A stretch of 64,000 nt of DNA from NCBI RefSeq assembly GCF_018199995.1, contig NZ_CP073578.1:2914001-2978000 (forward strand). Direction: 5' to 3'. The number at the start of each line of letters is the position of its first letter. Position 1 is the first letter of the stretch. Below are positions 1-9,970 of this stretch, one piece after another. The translations under genes and the position numbers were made by a program. The notes beneath the pieces are model-generated. The model saw only the letters and a list, made by a program, of their open reading frames with translations, did not search any database and was not told where the DNA came from. This stretch comes from Photobacterium sp. GJ3. Lineage in GTDB: Bacteria > Pseudomonadota > Gammaproteobacteria > Enterobacterales > Vibrionaceae.

Positions 1-1008
1 GAATTCACGCGCCAGACGACGCACAACCGGAGACGCGTGAGCATACTCGTTGTTTTCAACGAAATCGCCAGTCGCTGCTGGTGCTTCTGCTTTCGCAGCC
101 GGTGCGGCTGCAGGCGCTGCCGCTGGAGCTGGTGCGGCTGCCTGAGGCGCTGCCGCTGAGGCTGCACCGGCAACTTCGAACACCATGATCAGAGAGCCGG
201 TTGACACTTTGTCGCCCGTCGCGATCTTGATTTCTTTCACTTTACCTGCGAATGGTGCAGGAACTTCCATTGAAGCTTTGTCGCCTTCCACAGTGATCAG
301 AGATTGCTCTTCTTCCACCATGTCGCCAACTGCAACCATGATTTCAGTGACTTCAACTTCGTCGCCACCGATATCCGGTACGTTCACTTCTTTGTCAGCC
401 GCGGCTGCTGGTGCAGCTGCAGCTGCAGGCGCTGCTTCAGCAACTGGCGCCGGTGCCGCTGCACCAGAACCTGCCACTTCGAACACCATGATCAGAGAGC
501 CAGTAGACACTTTGTCACCGGAAGCGATCTTGATTTCTTTCACGGTACCTGCGAATGGCGCAGGCACTTCCATCGACGCTTTGTCGCCTTCAACCGTAAT
601 CAGAGACTGCTCTTCTGACACGCTGTCGCCAACAGCAACCATGATTTCAGTGACTTCAACTTCGTCGCCACCGATATCCGGTACGTGAACTTCTTTCAGT
701 TCAGCAGCGGCTGGTGCTGCAGGGGCTGCGGCCGATGCTGCTTCTGCAGCTGGCGCAGGTGCAGCCGCGGCTGCACCCTCTGCTTCAAACACCATGATCA
801 AAGAACCGGTCGATACTTTGTCGCCCGCAACCACTTTGATCTCTTTGACAGTACCCGCTTGAGAAGCAGGCACTTCCATAGACGCTTTGTCACCTTCAAC
901 AGTGATCAGCGACTGTTCTTCTTCGATCTTGTCGCCAACGCTGACCAGGATCTCAGTAACTTCAACCTCATCAGCACCGATGTCTGGTACAAAAATTTCG
1001 ATTGCCAT
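1..1008 (-). CDS. aceF: Dihydrolipoamide acetyltransferase E2 of pyruvate dehydrogenase, 3'-truncated by window edge
   Basis: This is the E2 core of the pyruvate dehydrogenase complex, which moves acetyl groups from E1 to CoA on swinging lipoyl arms. The 336 codons present start with [12 protein letters not shown] and hold three lipoyl domains. The lipoyl lysines in GDKAS motifs fall at about residues 41, 143 and 244, and Ala/Pro-rich flexible linkers separate the domains. The visible part ends in the E1/E3-binding domain ([16 protein letters not shown]). The catalytic acetyltransferase domain lies beyond position 1. The gene follows aceE after a 12-base gap, so the two are co-transcribed. 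Domains 2 and 3 are nearly identical at DNA level, with an exact 52-base match. The three-lipoyl form matches enterobacterial and Vibrio E2. Confidence 0.96.
   Translation of the reverse strand, partial: MAIEIFVPDIGADEVEVTEILVSVGDKIEEEQSLITVEGDKASMEVPASQAGTVKEIKVVAGDKVSTGSLIMVFEAEGAAAAAPAPAAEAASAAAPAAPAAAELKEVHVPDIGGDEVEVTEIMVAVGDSVSEEQSLITVEGDKASMEVPAPFAGTVKEIKIASGDKVSTGSLIMVFEVAGSGAAAPAPVAEAAPAAAAAPAAAADKEVNVPDIGGDEVEVTEIMVAVGDMVEEEQSLITVEGDKASMEVPAPFAGKVKEIKIATGDKVSTGSLIMVFEVAGAASAAAPQAAAPAPAAAPAAAPAAKAEAPAATGDFVENNEYAHASPVVRRLAREF
332..686. repeat. 303-base-spaced repeat in aceF lipoyl domains
   Basis: Positions 332-383 and 635-686 are an identical 52-base block, offset by 303 bases (101 codons). 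They encode equivalent parts of two consecutive lipoyl domains. The third domain, nearest the gene start, is more diverged. Recent gene conversion or duplication between the modules is a reasonable inference. Confidence 0.85.
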
Positions 1009-1020
1009 GTTTATTGCCTC

Positions 1021-3684
1021 TTACGCGTAAAGCGGGTTGATCTTGTCTGCGTCAATGTTGAATTTCTTGATTGCTTCTGCAACAACAGATTTCTCAACAT
1101 CACCGCGCTTCGCCAGCTCAGTCAGCGCTGCAACAACCACGTAACCAGCGTTCACTTCGAAGTGACGACGCAGGTTTTCACGGCTGTCAGAGCGGCCAAA
1201 GCCATCAGTACCCAGAACCTTGTAAGATTCAGCCGGGATGAAAGCACGAACCTGATCCGCGTAGTTTTTCATGTAGTCAGTTGCTGCGATTGCTGGCTCA
1301 GTCCCCATCACTTCAGCGATGTAAGCGACTTTCTGCTCAGCTTCTGGATGCAGCATGTTGAAGCGTTCTGCGTCCTGACCGTCACGAGCCAGCTCGTTGA
1401 ACGAGGTCACAGAGAACACGTCAGATGCAACGCCGTAGTCGTCACTCAGGATTTGAGCGGCTTTACGCACTTCGTTCATGATGGTACCGGAGCTCAGCAG
1501 CTGAACTTTCGATGTCGCACCCGCGTAAGATTCCAGCTTGTAGATACCCTTACGGATACCTGCTTCAGCGCCTTCTGGCATTGCTGGCATCGCATAGTTT
1601 TCGTTCATCAGCGTCAGGTAGTAGAACACGTTCTCCTGCTCGCCGTACATGCGACGGATACCGTCTTGCATGATGACTGCAACTTCGTATGCGAAAGTTG
1701 GATCGTAAGAAATACAGTTCGGGATGGTGTTTGCCATGATGTGGCTGTGACCATCTTCGTGCTGCAGACCTTCACCGTTCAGGGTTGTACGACCCGCAGT
1801 TGCACCCAGCAGGAAGCCGCGTGCCTGTTGGTCACCCGCCATCCACGCCATGTCGCCAACACGTTGGAAGCCGAACATTGAGTAGTAGATGTAGAACGGA
1901 ATCATTGGCAGGTCGTTGGTGCTGTAAGAGGTTGCCGCAGCGACCCACGAAGACATCGCACCCAGCTCGTTAATCCCTTCCTGCAGAACCTGACCTGCTG
2001 TGTCTTCTTTGTAGTAAGACACGATGTCACGGTCTTGTGGTGTGTAGTTCTGGCCGTGCGGGTTGTAGATACCGATTTGACGGAACAGACCTTCCATACC
2101 GAACGTACGCGCTTCATCTGCAATGATTGGCACAACGTTCTTACCGATGTTCTTGTTCTTCAGCAGCACGTTCAGTGCACGAACAAAGCCCATGGTGGTT
2201 GAGATATCACGCTTCTGCTCTTCCAGCAGCGGCTTGAATTCTTCCAGCTCAGGTGCAATGAACGCTTGCGTCGAGTTTGGCAGACGCTTCGGTGTGTAAC
2301 CGTGCAGTGCCTGACGACGTGCGTGCAGGTATTCGTGCTCTTTTGAACCTTCTTCCAGTTTCAGGTAAGGCAGGCTCTTCACGTCTTCTTCAGACACCAA
2401 GTCTTGCAGACCCAGACGGTCGCGCAGGTGCAGAACATGCGTCATGTCCATTTTCTTCACCTGGTGCGCAATGTTCTTCCCTTCGGCAGCTTCACCCATA
2501 CCATAACCTTTCACGGTCTTGGCCAGGATCACCGTTGGCTTGCCTTGGGTGTCTTGTGCGTTCTTGAACGCAGCGTACAGTTTAGAAGACTCGTGACCAC
2601 CACGCTTCAGCGCGAAAATCTCGTCGTCAGTCATGTCTGCAACCAGTGCAGCAGTTTCAGGGTACTTACCGAAGAAGTGCTCACGTACGTAAGCGCCGTC
2701 TTTCGCCTTGAACGTCTGGTAGTCACCATCGATGGTTTCGTTCATCAGCTGCAGCAGTTTACCTGTGGTATCTTTTGCCAGCAGTGAATCCCAGTTGTTG
2801 CCCCAGATCACTTTCACAACGTTCCAGCCAGCACCTTTAAACAGGCCTTCCAGCTCTTGGATGATCTTGCCGTTACCCATAACCGGACCGTCAAGACGCT
2901 GCAGGTTACAGTTGATCAGGAAGCACAGGTTGTCCAGTTTCTCACGCGCAGCGAAAGAAATCGCACCACGTGATTCTGGCTCATCCATCTCACCGTCGCC
3001 CAGGAACGCGTAAACGCGCTGAGCAGAGGTATCTTTCATACCACGGCCGTGCAGATATTTCAGGAAGCGCGCCTGATAGATAGAGGCAATCGGACCCAGA
3101 CCCATAGATACAGTCGGGAACTGCCAGAACTCAGGCATCAGTTTCGGGTGCGGGTAAGAAGACAGACCTTTGCCGTCCACTTCCTGACGGAAGTTATCCA
3201 GTTGATCTTCAGTCAGACGACCTTCAACGAAGGCACGGGAGTAGATACCCGGAGAGATGTGACCTTGATAGTAAACCAGGTCGCCACCGTCAGTCTCATT
3301 CGATGCGCGGAAGAAGTGGTTAAAGCACACTTCGTAGAAAGCCGCAGAAGACTGGAAAGAAGCCATGTGGCCACCCAGCTCCAGATCTTTCTTGGAAGCA
3401 CGCAGTACGATCATCACAGCGTTCCAGCGGATAATTGCACGGATACGGCGTTCCAGAGTGGTGTCACCCGGGTACGCAGGCTCTTGCGCCGAAGGAATGG
3501 TATTGATGTAGTTGGTGGTGATGCCAGTCGGCATGTCGACACCATCCAGACGAGCTTTTTCCAGCACTTGCTCCAGCAGGTACTGTGCGCGCTCTACACC
3601 TTCTTCACGAACGACGGACTCCAGGGCTGCTAGCCACTCTTGAGTCTCCAGTGCGTCCACGTCATGCTTCATGACTTCAGACAT
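1021..3684 (-). CDS. aceE: Pyruvate dehydrogenase E1 component, homodimeric type
   Basis: This thiamine-diphosphate enzyme decarboxylates pyruvate and acetylates the lipoyl groups of AceF. It has 887 aa, the same length as E. coli AceE. The ThDP/Mg motif starts at GDGEMDEPESRG (residues 229-240) and ends near NCN at about 258-260. The N terminus (MSEVMKHDVDALETQEW) is typical of the family. It sits between pdhR (about 100 bases upstream) and aceF. Control by PdhR through the operator upstream of pdhR is expected. No truncation or missing motif is apparent. Confidence 0.98.
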   Translation of the reverse strand: MSEVMKHDVDALETQEWLAALESVVREEGVERAQYLLEQVLEKARLDGVDMPTGITTNYINTIPSAQEPAYPGDTTLERRIRAIIRWNAVMIVLRASKKDLELGGHMASFQSSAAFYEVCFNHFFRASNETDGGDLVYYQGHISPGIYSRAFVEGRLTEDQLDNFRQEVDGKGLSSYPHPKLMPEFWQFPTVSMGLGPIASIYQARFLKYLHGRGMKDTSAQRVYAFLGDGEMDEPESRGAISFAAREKLDNLCFLINCNLQRLDGPVMGNGKIIQELEGLFKGAGWNVVKVIWGNNWDSLLAKDTTGKLLQLMNETIDGDYQTFKAKDGAYVREHFFGKYPETAALVADMTDDEIFALKRGGHESSKLYAAFKNAQDTQGKPTVILAKTVKGYGMGEAAEGKNIAHQVKKMDMTHVLHLRDRLGLQDLVSEEDVKSLPYLKLEEGSKEHEYLHARRQALHGYTPKRLPNSTQAFIAPELEEFKPLLEEQKRDISTTMGFVRALNVLLKNKNIGKNVVPIIADEARTFGMEGLFRQIGIYNPHGQNYTPQDRDIVSYYKEDTAGQVLQEGINELGAMSSWVAAATSYSTNDLPMIPFYIYYSMFGFQRVGDMAWMAGDQQARGFLLGATAGRTTLNGEGLQHEDGHSHIMANTIPNCISYDPTFAYEVAVIMQDGIRRMYGEQENVFYYLTLMNENYAMPAMPEGAEAGIRKGIYKLESYAGATSKVQLLSSGTIMNEVRKAAQILSDDYGVASDVFSVTSFNELARDGQDAERFNMLHPEAEQKVAYIAEVMGTEPAIAATDYMKNYADQVRAFIPAESYKVLGTDGFGRSDSRENLRRHFEVNAGYVVVAALTELAKRGDVEKSVVAEAIKKFNIDADKINPLYA

Positions 3685-3787
3685 GCGATCTATCCTTTCG
3701 TTGATATTCTACAAAACTAGGGTTTTTAGTTGCCCCTAACAATGTCGCGACTGTTTGATACCGACCTCGGCTTATATGAGGGAGGTA

Positions 3788-4561
3788 TTAATCCAGCCCA
3801 TCCTTGCGTTGTTGAATCCTGCGAAGAGAGCGTTCACGTCGACTGTCTTCCAGGGTTAAATCCAACAATGTTTCCTCGATATAAGCCAAATGTGCATGCG
3901 ATGCTTCTCGCGCCATTTCCGGCTGACCGGAAACGATCGCATGCACAATGTCGGCTCGATGCTTGCTCACCTTCTCCACCACCTCAGGGCGACGGTTCAG
4001 GAGTTCAAAGTTTTGGTATACGTTTTGCTCCAGCAATGGGGCGAGACTGCGGATGATATGCAGCAAGACCAGATTATGAGCGGATTCTGTCACCGCAATC
4101 AGATATTGCATGACTGCGGCAGCTTCAGACTTCAAATCTCCCTGTTGCTGGGCTTCCTGTATCCGGCTGTGACAGTCACGGATACGGTCAAAATCTTCTT
4201 CGTTGCCTCGCAGGGCTGCGTAGTAAGCCGCCAACCCTTCCAGGGCATGACGTGACTCGAGTAAATCAAGCTGTGTTTCAGGGTGTGCTGCCAGTAAGTC
4301 CAGCAATGGATCAGAAAAGCTTTGCCATAACTGATTGGAGACAAAGGTGCCGCCACCCTGACGACGGGTCAGCAGATGCTTGGCTTCTAAGCGTTGAATG
4401 GCTTCGCGGACTGAAGGACGAGATACGTCAAATTGCCGCGCTAACTCTCGTTCGGGCGGCAGTTGGTGTCCGGGGGACCAGATCCCCTCCAGAATCAGTC
4501 GCTCAAGCTCCTGCTCAATGACATCCGAGAGCTTGGCTTGGCGGATACGCTTATAAGTCAT
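3788..4561 (-). CDS. pdhR: Pyruvate-responsive GntR/FadR-family repressor PdhR
   Basis: PdhR represses the pyruvate dehydrogenase operon, and pyruvate releases it from DNA. The 257-aa protein has an N-terminal winged helix-turn-helix at about residues 10-75 ([20 protein letters not shown]) and a helical FCD effector domain behind it, the FadR-subfamily layout. It is the first gene of pdhR-aceE-aceF. A 17-base palindrome matching the PdhR operator lies about 58 bases upstream of its start, implying autoregulation. An FNR-like site lies further upstream. Confidence 0.95.
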   Translation of the reverse strand: MTYKRIRQAKLSDVIEQELERLILEGIWSPGHQLPPERELARQFDVSRPSVREAIQRLEAKHLLTRRQGGGTFVSNQLWQSFSDPLLDLLAAHPETQLDLLESRHALEGLAAYYAALRGNEEDFDRIRDCHSRIQEAQQQGDLKSEAAAVMQYLIAVTESAHNLVLLHIIRSLAPLLEQNVYQNFELLNRRPEVVEKVSKHRADIVHAIVSGQPEMAREASHAHLAYIEETLLDLTLEDSRRERSLRRIQQRKDGLD

Positions 4562-4618
4562 TTAGATGCTTCTGCTTCTTGTATTTTTTTGTCTGACAGC
4601 TCGACCCTGCGACCGGTT

Positions 4619-4635
4619 AATTGGTCATACCAATT
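4619..4635. promoter_or_regulatory. PdhR operator
   Basis: AATTGGTCATACCAATT is a palindrome with 7-base perfect arms (AATTGGT/ACCAATT) around a 3-base centre. It matches the E. coli PdhR consensus (AATTGGTnnnACCAATT). It lies directly upstream of pdhR, where autorepression of the operon is expected. Confidence 0.88.
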
Positions 4636-4686
4636 TAACTATATACAGAAATTTTACAGAAATAATTGAGGATGTCTACCGACAAC

Positions 4687-4700
4687 TTGATACACGTCAA
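4687..4700. promoter_or_regulatory. FNR-like site upstream of pdhR
   Basis: TTGATACACGTCAA differs from the FNR consensus TTGATnnnnATCAA at one conserved base. It lies about 130 bases upstream of the pdhR start. The pdh operon of E. coli is repressed under anaerobiosis, so a site here is plausible, but this is sequence matching only. Confidence 0.45.
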
Positions 4701-4885
4701 AGCCAAAGAGAGGTGCAAAAATCCTCTCGCACAGGCTGAAAAGCCAAAAATTATGGCAACTTTAGACTAAATTTCCGTATGTTGCGAACCAGAACCGGAT
4801 AAAAAGTTAATGGTCAGACCTATTTATTAACAAAAGATTCACAATAAGAAATGTGTCAATTTTTGTAAAACATCCCAAAAATTTT

Positions 4886-5440
4886 TTAATCTTTCAGCGC
4901 TGTTTTATAACGATGCCAGTCAAACGCCAGTCCGGGATCCGTTTTCCGACCCGGTGCAATAAACTCATGACCGGTAATTCTGGGGCGGGTAATCGCCGGA
5001 TAGGTTTTCATCAGTGCAAGCGTCAGTGCTTTAAGCGTGTCGTATTGCGCCGGGGTGTATGGCATCGTATCCGTGCCTTCCAGTTCAATGCCGATCGAAA
5101 AGTCATTGCACTTCGCCCGTCCCTCAAATTCAGACACACCTGCATGCCAGGCACGTGCATTGAATGGCACGAACTGAATCACTTCGCCATCACGTCGGAT
5201 CAGGCAATGGGCAGAGACGCGCAACTGATGAATTTCCGCAAAGTAAGGATGTTCTGCCGGATCCAGCTGGCCGGTAAACAGCTGCTCTATATAAGGACCG
5301 CCAAACTGCCCTGGCGGCAGACTGATGTTATGGATCACCAGCAAGGTAATGTCAGCCTCTGTGGCTCTGGCATCATGAAACGGGGAAGGAACCTGCCTGA
5401 CCGCGTTCAGCCAGTGGTCATCATTGATAGAAAACGCCAT
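4886..5440 (-). CDS. ampD: 1,6-anhydro-N-acetylmuramyl-L-alanine amidase
   Basis: This cytosolic zinc amidase removes the peptide from anhydro-muropeptides during cell-wall recycling. Its loss typically derepresses AmpR-controlled beta-lactamase where that system exists. The expected Zn ligands are in LVIHNISLPP (His37) and in ITGHEFIAPGRKTDPG (His and Asp). From the Met at 5440 (MAFSINDDHWLNAVRQVPSP) it has 184 aa and no signal peptide, as in E. coli AmpD. The frame stays open upstream to 5500, but that extension has no family counterpart. It diverges from nadC across about 140 bases, the usual ampD/nadC arrangement. Confidence 0.94.
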   Translation of the reverse strand: MAFSINDDHWLNAVRQVPSPFHDARATEADITLLVIHNISLPPGQFGGPYIEQLFTGQLDPAEHPYFAEIHQLRVSAHCLIRRDGEVIQFVPFNARAWHAGVSEFEGRAKCNDFSIGIELEGTDTMPYTPAQYDTLKALTLALMKTYPAITRPRITGHEFIAPGRKTDPGLAFDWHRYKTALKD

Positions 5441-5544
5441 CGCTTTGCCTGCCTGTAATGATTCAATCAGCGCCAAGCATAAAACCACAGTCGCCCGCAC
5501 TCAACCTGTGAATACCTTCCCCTTGTCTGCATCTCACAGTATGA

Positions 5545-6477
<933 letters not shown>

Positions 6478-6500
6478 ACACCACGAAGCTGAAAAACAAA

Positions 6501-6525
6501 GGGAGCGCCGATGCGCTCCCTTTTT
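6501..6525. terminator. Bidirectional terminator between nadC and glpQ
   Basis: GGGAGCGC CGAT GCGCTCCC is a perfect 8-bp stem with a 4-base loop, followed by TTTTT on the plus strand and preceded by A-rich sequence. It can terminate nadC and, on the opposite strand, glpQ. Confidence 0.9.
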
Positions 6526-6548
6526 CATGATGAACCCACTTGATCCGA

Positions 6549-7607
6549 TTAACCGCGATTCAGGAAAGACACGGCTTTGTCCGGGAAGTCGGTGAAGACA
6601 CCATCCACTTTCACTTTGTTGTAAAACACGTCCAGCATGCCATCAAAGTTCTCTGCGTATGGTGCAATTCGGCCCTCATCAGCACGGAAGGTATACGGGT
6701 GAACCACCAGACCAGCAGACTTGGCTGCTTTCATCAGCGGCAGGATGATCAGGTTGTCTTGGGTTGACTTATCATCCACCAGCATGGGTTTCCATGGACC
6801 GATGCCGTCTGCATACTCAGCCACTTTCTTCATGCCGCCTTTTTCATACATCCAGTCGTAGTTGTACGGCGTGGCTTCTTTACCCTGATACACCATGGTC
6901 TCGTTCCAGTCGGTGTAGGCCATCAGCTGAACCAGCTTCAGATCCATCTCCATTTTCGGCATCAGCTCGTTATGAATGCGCTTGAGCTCAATCGGGTCAA
7001 AGCATTGCACAAAAGCTTTGTCGTCTTTGCTGTCGTAGCCGTATTCTTTCAGGACTTTCAGCAGCGCTTTCGAGATATCTTTCCCTTCATGGCGATGGAA
7101 CCAAGGCGCTTTGATTTCAGGATAGATACCGATGTCATAACCCAGTGTTTTGTTCAGGCCCTGAATCAACTCGATTTCTTCTGCCAGTGTCGGCACCGTA
7201 AAAGAAGACTTCCACAGCGGGAAACGATTCGGATAACCTGCGACTTTGTTGCCGTCCTGATCAATGTTGAAACCTTCAGTCAGTTTCAATCCCTTGATTT
7301 CAGCCAGCGTAAAGTCAATCGCGTAATAGCGGCCATCAGCACGCGCACGGTCCGGATACTGCTCTGCTACGTCCGTCACGCGGTCCAGATAATGATCATG
7401 CAGCACCACCAGCTGGTCGTCTTTAGTCATCACCACATCCTGCTCGATGTAGTCCGGCTTCATGGCATAAGCCATTGCTTTGGCTTCCAGCGTATGTTCC
7501 GGCAGATATCCTGATGCACCCCGGTGCGCAATCACCAGTGGATCCGCAAAAGCTGCTGAAGAAAGAGTCATTGCAGCCATTGATAAGCCAATTACGTTTA
7601 GTTTCAT
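6549..7607 (-). CDS. glpQ: Periplasmic glycerophosphodiester phosphodiesterase
   Basis: GlpQ hydrolyses glycerophosphodiesters from phospholipids to glycerol-3-phosphate, which GlpT then imports. A Sec signal peptide is visible (MKLNVIGLSMAAMTLSSAAFA, cleaved before DPLVIAHRG). The GDPD fold follows, with HRGASGYLPEHT and EQDVVMTKDDQLVVLHD as metal and catalytic segments. The start at 7607 gives 352 aa and has GGAT seven bases upstream. Earlier in-frame starts (7619, 7658) would extend the signal peptide without support. It lies downstream of glpT, with a hairpin between them. Confidence 0.94.
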   Translation of the reverse strand: MKLNVIGLSMAAMTLSSAAFADPLVIAHRGASGYLPEHTLEAKAMAYAMKPDYIEQDVVMTKDDQLVVLHDHYLDRVTDVAEQYPDRARADGRYYAIDFTLAEIKGLKLTEGFNIDQDGNKVAGYPNRFPLWKSSFTVPTLAEEIELIQGLNKTLGYDIGIYPEIKAPWFHRHEGKDISKALLKVLKEYGYDSKDDKAFVQCFDPIELKRIHNELMPKMEMDLKLVQLMAYTDWNETMVYQGKEATPYNYDWMYEKGGMKKVAEYADGIGPWKPMLVDDKSTQDNLIILPLMKAAKSAGLVVHPYTFRADEGRIAPYAENFDGMLDVFYNKVKVDGVFTDFPDKAVSFLNRG

Positions 7608-7646
7608 ATTTTTATCCATATTTTGTTTGTCAGACGCCATAAAACA

Positions 7647-7676
7647 ACGGGCCGTCACTCATATGAAACGGCCCGT
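7647..7676 (-). promoter_or_regulatory. Intercistronic hairpin between glpT and glpQ
   Basis: ACGGGCCGT and ACGGCCCGT form a perfect 9-bp stem around a 12-base loop, within the 95 bases between the glpT stop and the glpQ start. It has no long U tract, so an attenuator or mRNA-stability element is more likely than a full terminator. Confidence 0.6.
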
Positions 7677-7701
7677 ATACATTGAAAATTAAAGCAAAAT
7701 C

Positions 7702-9063
7702 TTAAGCAATCGCTTGCTCACGTTCTTTTTGCTTATGATGTGCGCGTTCGCCCACAAAGGCGTACATCAGGAAGATAATGGATGCGACACAAGAGCCAAC
7801 CAGCACCATGAAGCCGCCATCCCAGCCGAAGTGATCCACGGTGTAACCCAGGATCGCATTCGCCGCGACAGCACCACCCAGATACCCAAACAGACCCGTC
7901 AGACCTGCCGCTGTACCCGCCGCTTTCTTCGGTGCCAGCTCCAGAGCATAAAGGCCGATCAGCATCACCGGGCCGTAGATCAGGAAACCGATGGCTACCA
8001 GAGCCAGCATGTCCACGGTCGGGTTACCTGCCGGGTTGAACCAGTACACCAGAACAGCCAGCGTCACCAGCACCATAAACAGAATCCCTGCCGGCGCACG
8101 ACGGCCTTTGAACAGTTTGTCGGAAATCCAGCCGCACAGCAGGGTGCCCGGAATACCGGCCCACTCATACAGGAAATAAGCCCAGGACGACTTATCTACG
8201 GTAAACTCCTTGGCTTCTTTCAGATAAACCGGCGCCCAGTCCAGTACGCCGTAGCGAATCAGATAAACAAAGGCATTAGCGATGGCAATAGACCAAAGCA
8301 GCTTGTTTGAGAAGACATACTTGAAGAAGATTTCTTTCGCCGTCATCTCGGTTTCATGCGACTTGTCGTAATCATCCGGATAATCGTTTTTGTACTCTTC
8401 AATAGGCGGCAGACCGCAAGATTGCGGGGTATCTCGCACAGTCATCCAAATGAAAACAGCAACCAGCAAAGCGAAGAAAGCAGGAACATAAAATGCAGCG
8501 CGCCAGTCATCCTGAAAAGCCCACAAACCCAGCAGGAACAGCGGACCGATCAGACCCCCACCCACGTTATGGGCAACGTTCCAGACCGAAACAATTTCGC
8601 CCCGTTCTTTGCGGGACCACCAATGCACCATCGTCCGGCCACAGGCTGGCCACCCCATGCCCTGAAACCAGCCATTCAAGAACAGCAGGATAAACATGGC
8701 GGTAATACTGCCGGTCGCCCAGGGCATAAAACCGAAGCAGAACATCACCAGTGCAGACATCAGCAGACCGGCACTCAGGAAATAACGCGGATCCGAACGG
8801 TCAGACACGCTGCCCATCAGGAATTTAGATAAACCGTAAGAAATGGACACTGCAGCCAGCGCCACACCCAGATCACCACGGCTGAAGCCCTGCTCAATCA
8901 GGTATGGCATGGCCAGACTGAAGTTTTTACGAACCAGATAATAGCCGGCGTAGCCGACAAAAATTCCGATGAAGAGTTGCCAGCGAAGGCGGGTAAAGGT
9001 GCTGTCGACCTGATCAGCAGCAAGCTGTGGCCGATGCGCCTTGGGTTTGAATATTCCAAACAT
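7702..9063 (-). CDS. glpT: Glycerol-3-phosphate:phosphate antiporter
   Basis: GlpT is an inner-membrane MFS organophosphate:Pi antiporter that imports glycerol-3-phosphate and also admits fosfomycin in many bacteria. The 453-aa sequence is close to E. coli GlpT in length and motifs, including Arg45 in [10 protein letters not shown] and the second substrate Arg in [12 protein letters not shown]. Twelve hydrophobic segments can be followed. It is transcribed away from pilA and precedes glpQ, a substrate-generating partner. The C terminus is charged and cytoplasmic ([12 protein letters not shown]). Confidence 0.97.
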   Translation of the reverse strand: MFGIFKPKAHRPQLAADQVDSTFTRLRWQLFIGIFVGYAGYYLVRKNFSLAMPYLIEQGFSRGDLGVALAAVSISYGLSKFLMGSVSDRSDPRYFLSAGLLMSALVMFCFGFMPWATGSITAMFILLFLNGWFQGMGWPACGRTMVHWWSRKERGEIVSVWNVAHNVGGGLIGPLFLLGLWAFQDDWRAAFYVPAFFALLVAVFIWMTVRDTPQSCGLPPIEEYKNDYPDDYDKSHETEMTAKEIFFKYVFSNKLLWSIAIANAFVYLIRYGVLDWAPVYLKEAKEFTVDKSSWAYFLYEWAGIPGTLLCGWISDKLFKGRRAPAGILFMVLVTLAVLVYWFNPAGNPTVDMLALVAIGFLIYGPVMLIGLYALELAPKKAAGTAAGLTGLFGYLGGAVAANAILGYTVDHFGWDGGFMVLVGSCVASIIFLMYAFVGERAHHKQKEREQAIA

Positions 9064-9475
9064 TCAGACGAAACCTCATTATTATGTTTATTTGCGATGG
9101 TGTTTTTTGAGCGAGTGAGCGTATTCATTAGTAAGAAGAATGTAAATACTTTCGTTTTTGCTCATCGTTACGCTGTGATCTGAGTTATATATTCACAAAC
9201 ACACATAAATAATGAGTGTTTTTCAACAGTTGAAGTGTCCCCTTCAAAATGCGGCCTGATGCATGCCAGACGAAATCAATCTGCGAAACGCTCAGTCATG
9301 GCGCCAGGCAGCTGTTGCAGCCTGCGCTTTCGAAACATCTCCAGAAAAGTTCTGCAAAGTTCTTCACGATTACTTTTCAGTTTGAACAGAACCGGGAAAC
9401 GGCCCCGTCAACCTTCCGCCAGAAAGTATCCTGCATAAGCTGGCAGCCCAATTGAACTCATGGAGAGAACCTGCA
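9064..9475. other. Divergent intergenic region between glpT and pilA
   Basis: This 412-base region must hold promoters for both glpT and pilA. On the minus strand ATGAGCAAAAACGAAAGT (near 9142-9160) resembles a degenerate GlpR operator. CRP-like half sites TGTGA and TCACA lie close by but at the wrong spacing. I see no convincing -35/-10 pair for pilA and no ORF. Confidence 0.4.
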
Positions 9476-9967
9476 ATGCCTGTCTCCCGCGGATTTACCC
9501 TGATCGAGCTGATGATCGTTGTTGCCATTGTCAGCGTTCTTGCTGCTTTCGCCATGCCCGCTTATCAGGGTTATACCCAACGCGCGCATGCGACAGAAAT
9601 GCTGCATGCCAGTACGGCCATGAAAACTGCCGTCAGTCTTTGCCTGCTGACCCGACCGGTGTCCGGCACCTCCCAGACCATTGACTGCCGGAGTGGCCAC
9701 AATGGTGTGCCACCCAGTCAGCAGTTCCGCAAACCCAACGGCGAAGGCTTTGACATTGAATCCAGAGTCACAGCAACCCGCTCTGGCTCAGCGCTGACCT
9801 TTAGTGAAGAAGCCATGGTTGTCGCACAGATTCCAACCGGATTCAGAAAAGGAGCTTTACCCGCCAACCTGCAAGTTCAGTTACATCCTGCCGGGGGTGA
9901 GCATGGTCTGATCTGGGAAACCCGCTGTGAGGGTGATGATCAGGCCCGCTTCTGTCCGGGGAACTGA
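9476..9967 (+). CDS. pilA: Type IV pilin, major pilin of the MSHA-independent PilA type
   Basis: This is the structural subunit of a type IVa pilus, processed by PilD. The start at 9476 gives the short prepilin leader MPVSRG, cut before FTLIELMIVVAIVSVLAAFA, the N-methylated hydrophobic helix. GGAGAG lies just upstream. The mature protein is about 157 aa and ends with a Cys-bounded loop (CEGDDQARFC), the usual D-region disulfide. A second Cys pair (CLLTRPVSGTSQTIDC) lies mid-protein. It heads pilA-pilB-pilC-pilD. Pilins vary greatly, so its exact role (chitin-regulated pilus, competence) is inferred from operon context. Confidence 0.92.
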   Translation: MPVSRGFTLIELMIVVAIVSVLAAFAMPAYQGYTQRAHATEMLHASTAMKTAVSLCLLTRPVSGTSQTIDCRSGHNGVPPSQQFRKPNGEGFDIESRVTATRSGSALTFSEEAMVVAQIPTGFRKGALPANLQVQLHPAGGEHGLIWETRCEGDDQARFCPGN

Positions 9968-9970
9968 TGA

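Larger units (their letters stand above)
4562..4885. other. Intergenic region between pdhR and ampD
   Basis: This 324-base, AT-rich stretch holds the PdhR operator and the FNR-like site. A possible -10 (TATAGT on the minus strand, near 4636-4645) lies just upstream of the operator, but no convincing -35 goes with it. I found no ORF or clear terminator behind ampD. Confidence 0.6.

Noticed and set aside
1-6. EcoRI site GAATTC at the first base, suggesting a clone end
   Set aside because: It lies in frame inside aceF and is easily a coincidence. Nothing else indicates vector or a clone junction.
685-1881. Long open frame on the plus strand, antisense to aceF/aceE
   Set aside because: It is a mirror of the strongly coding minus strand. 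Its protein has no recognisable family, is Cys/His/Phe-rich, and crosses two real genes.
9170-9215. CRP-like TGTGA and TCACA half sites before glpT
   Set aside because: The spacing between halves is 14 bases instead of 6, so it is not a normal CRP site.
9441-9456. Sigma-54-like TGGCAG-N5-TTGA upstream of pilA
   Set aside because: The -12 GC is GA, and the implied transcript start would fall at or after the pilA ribosome binding site.
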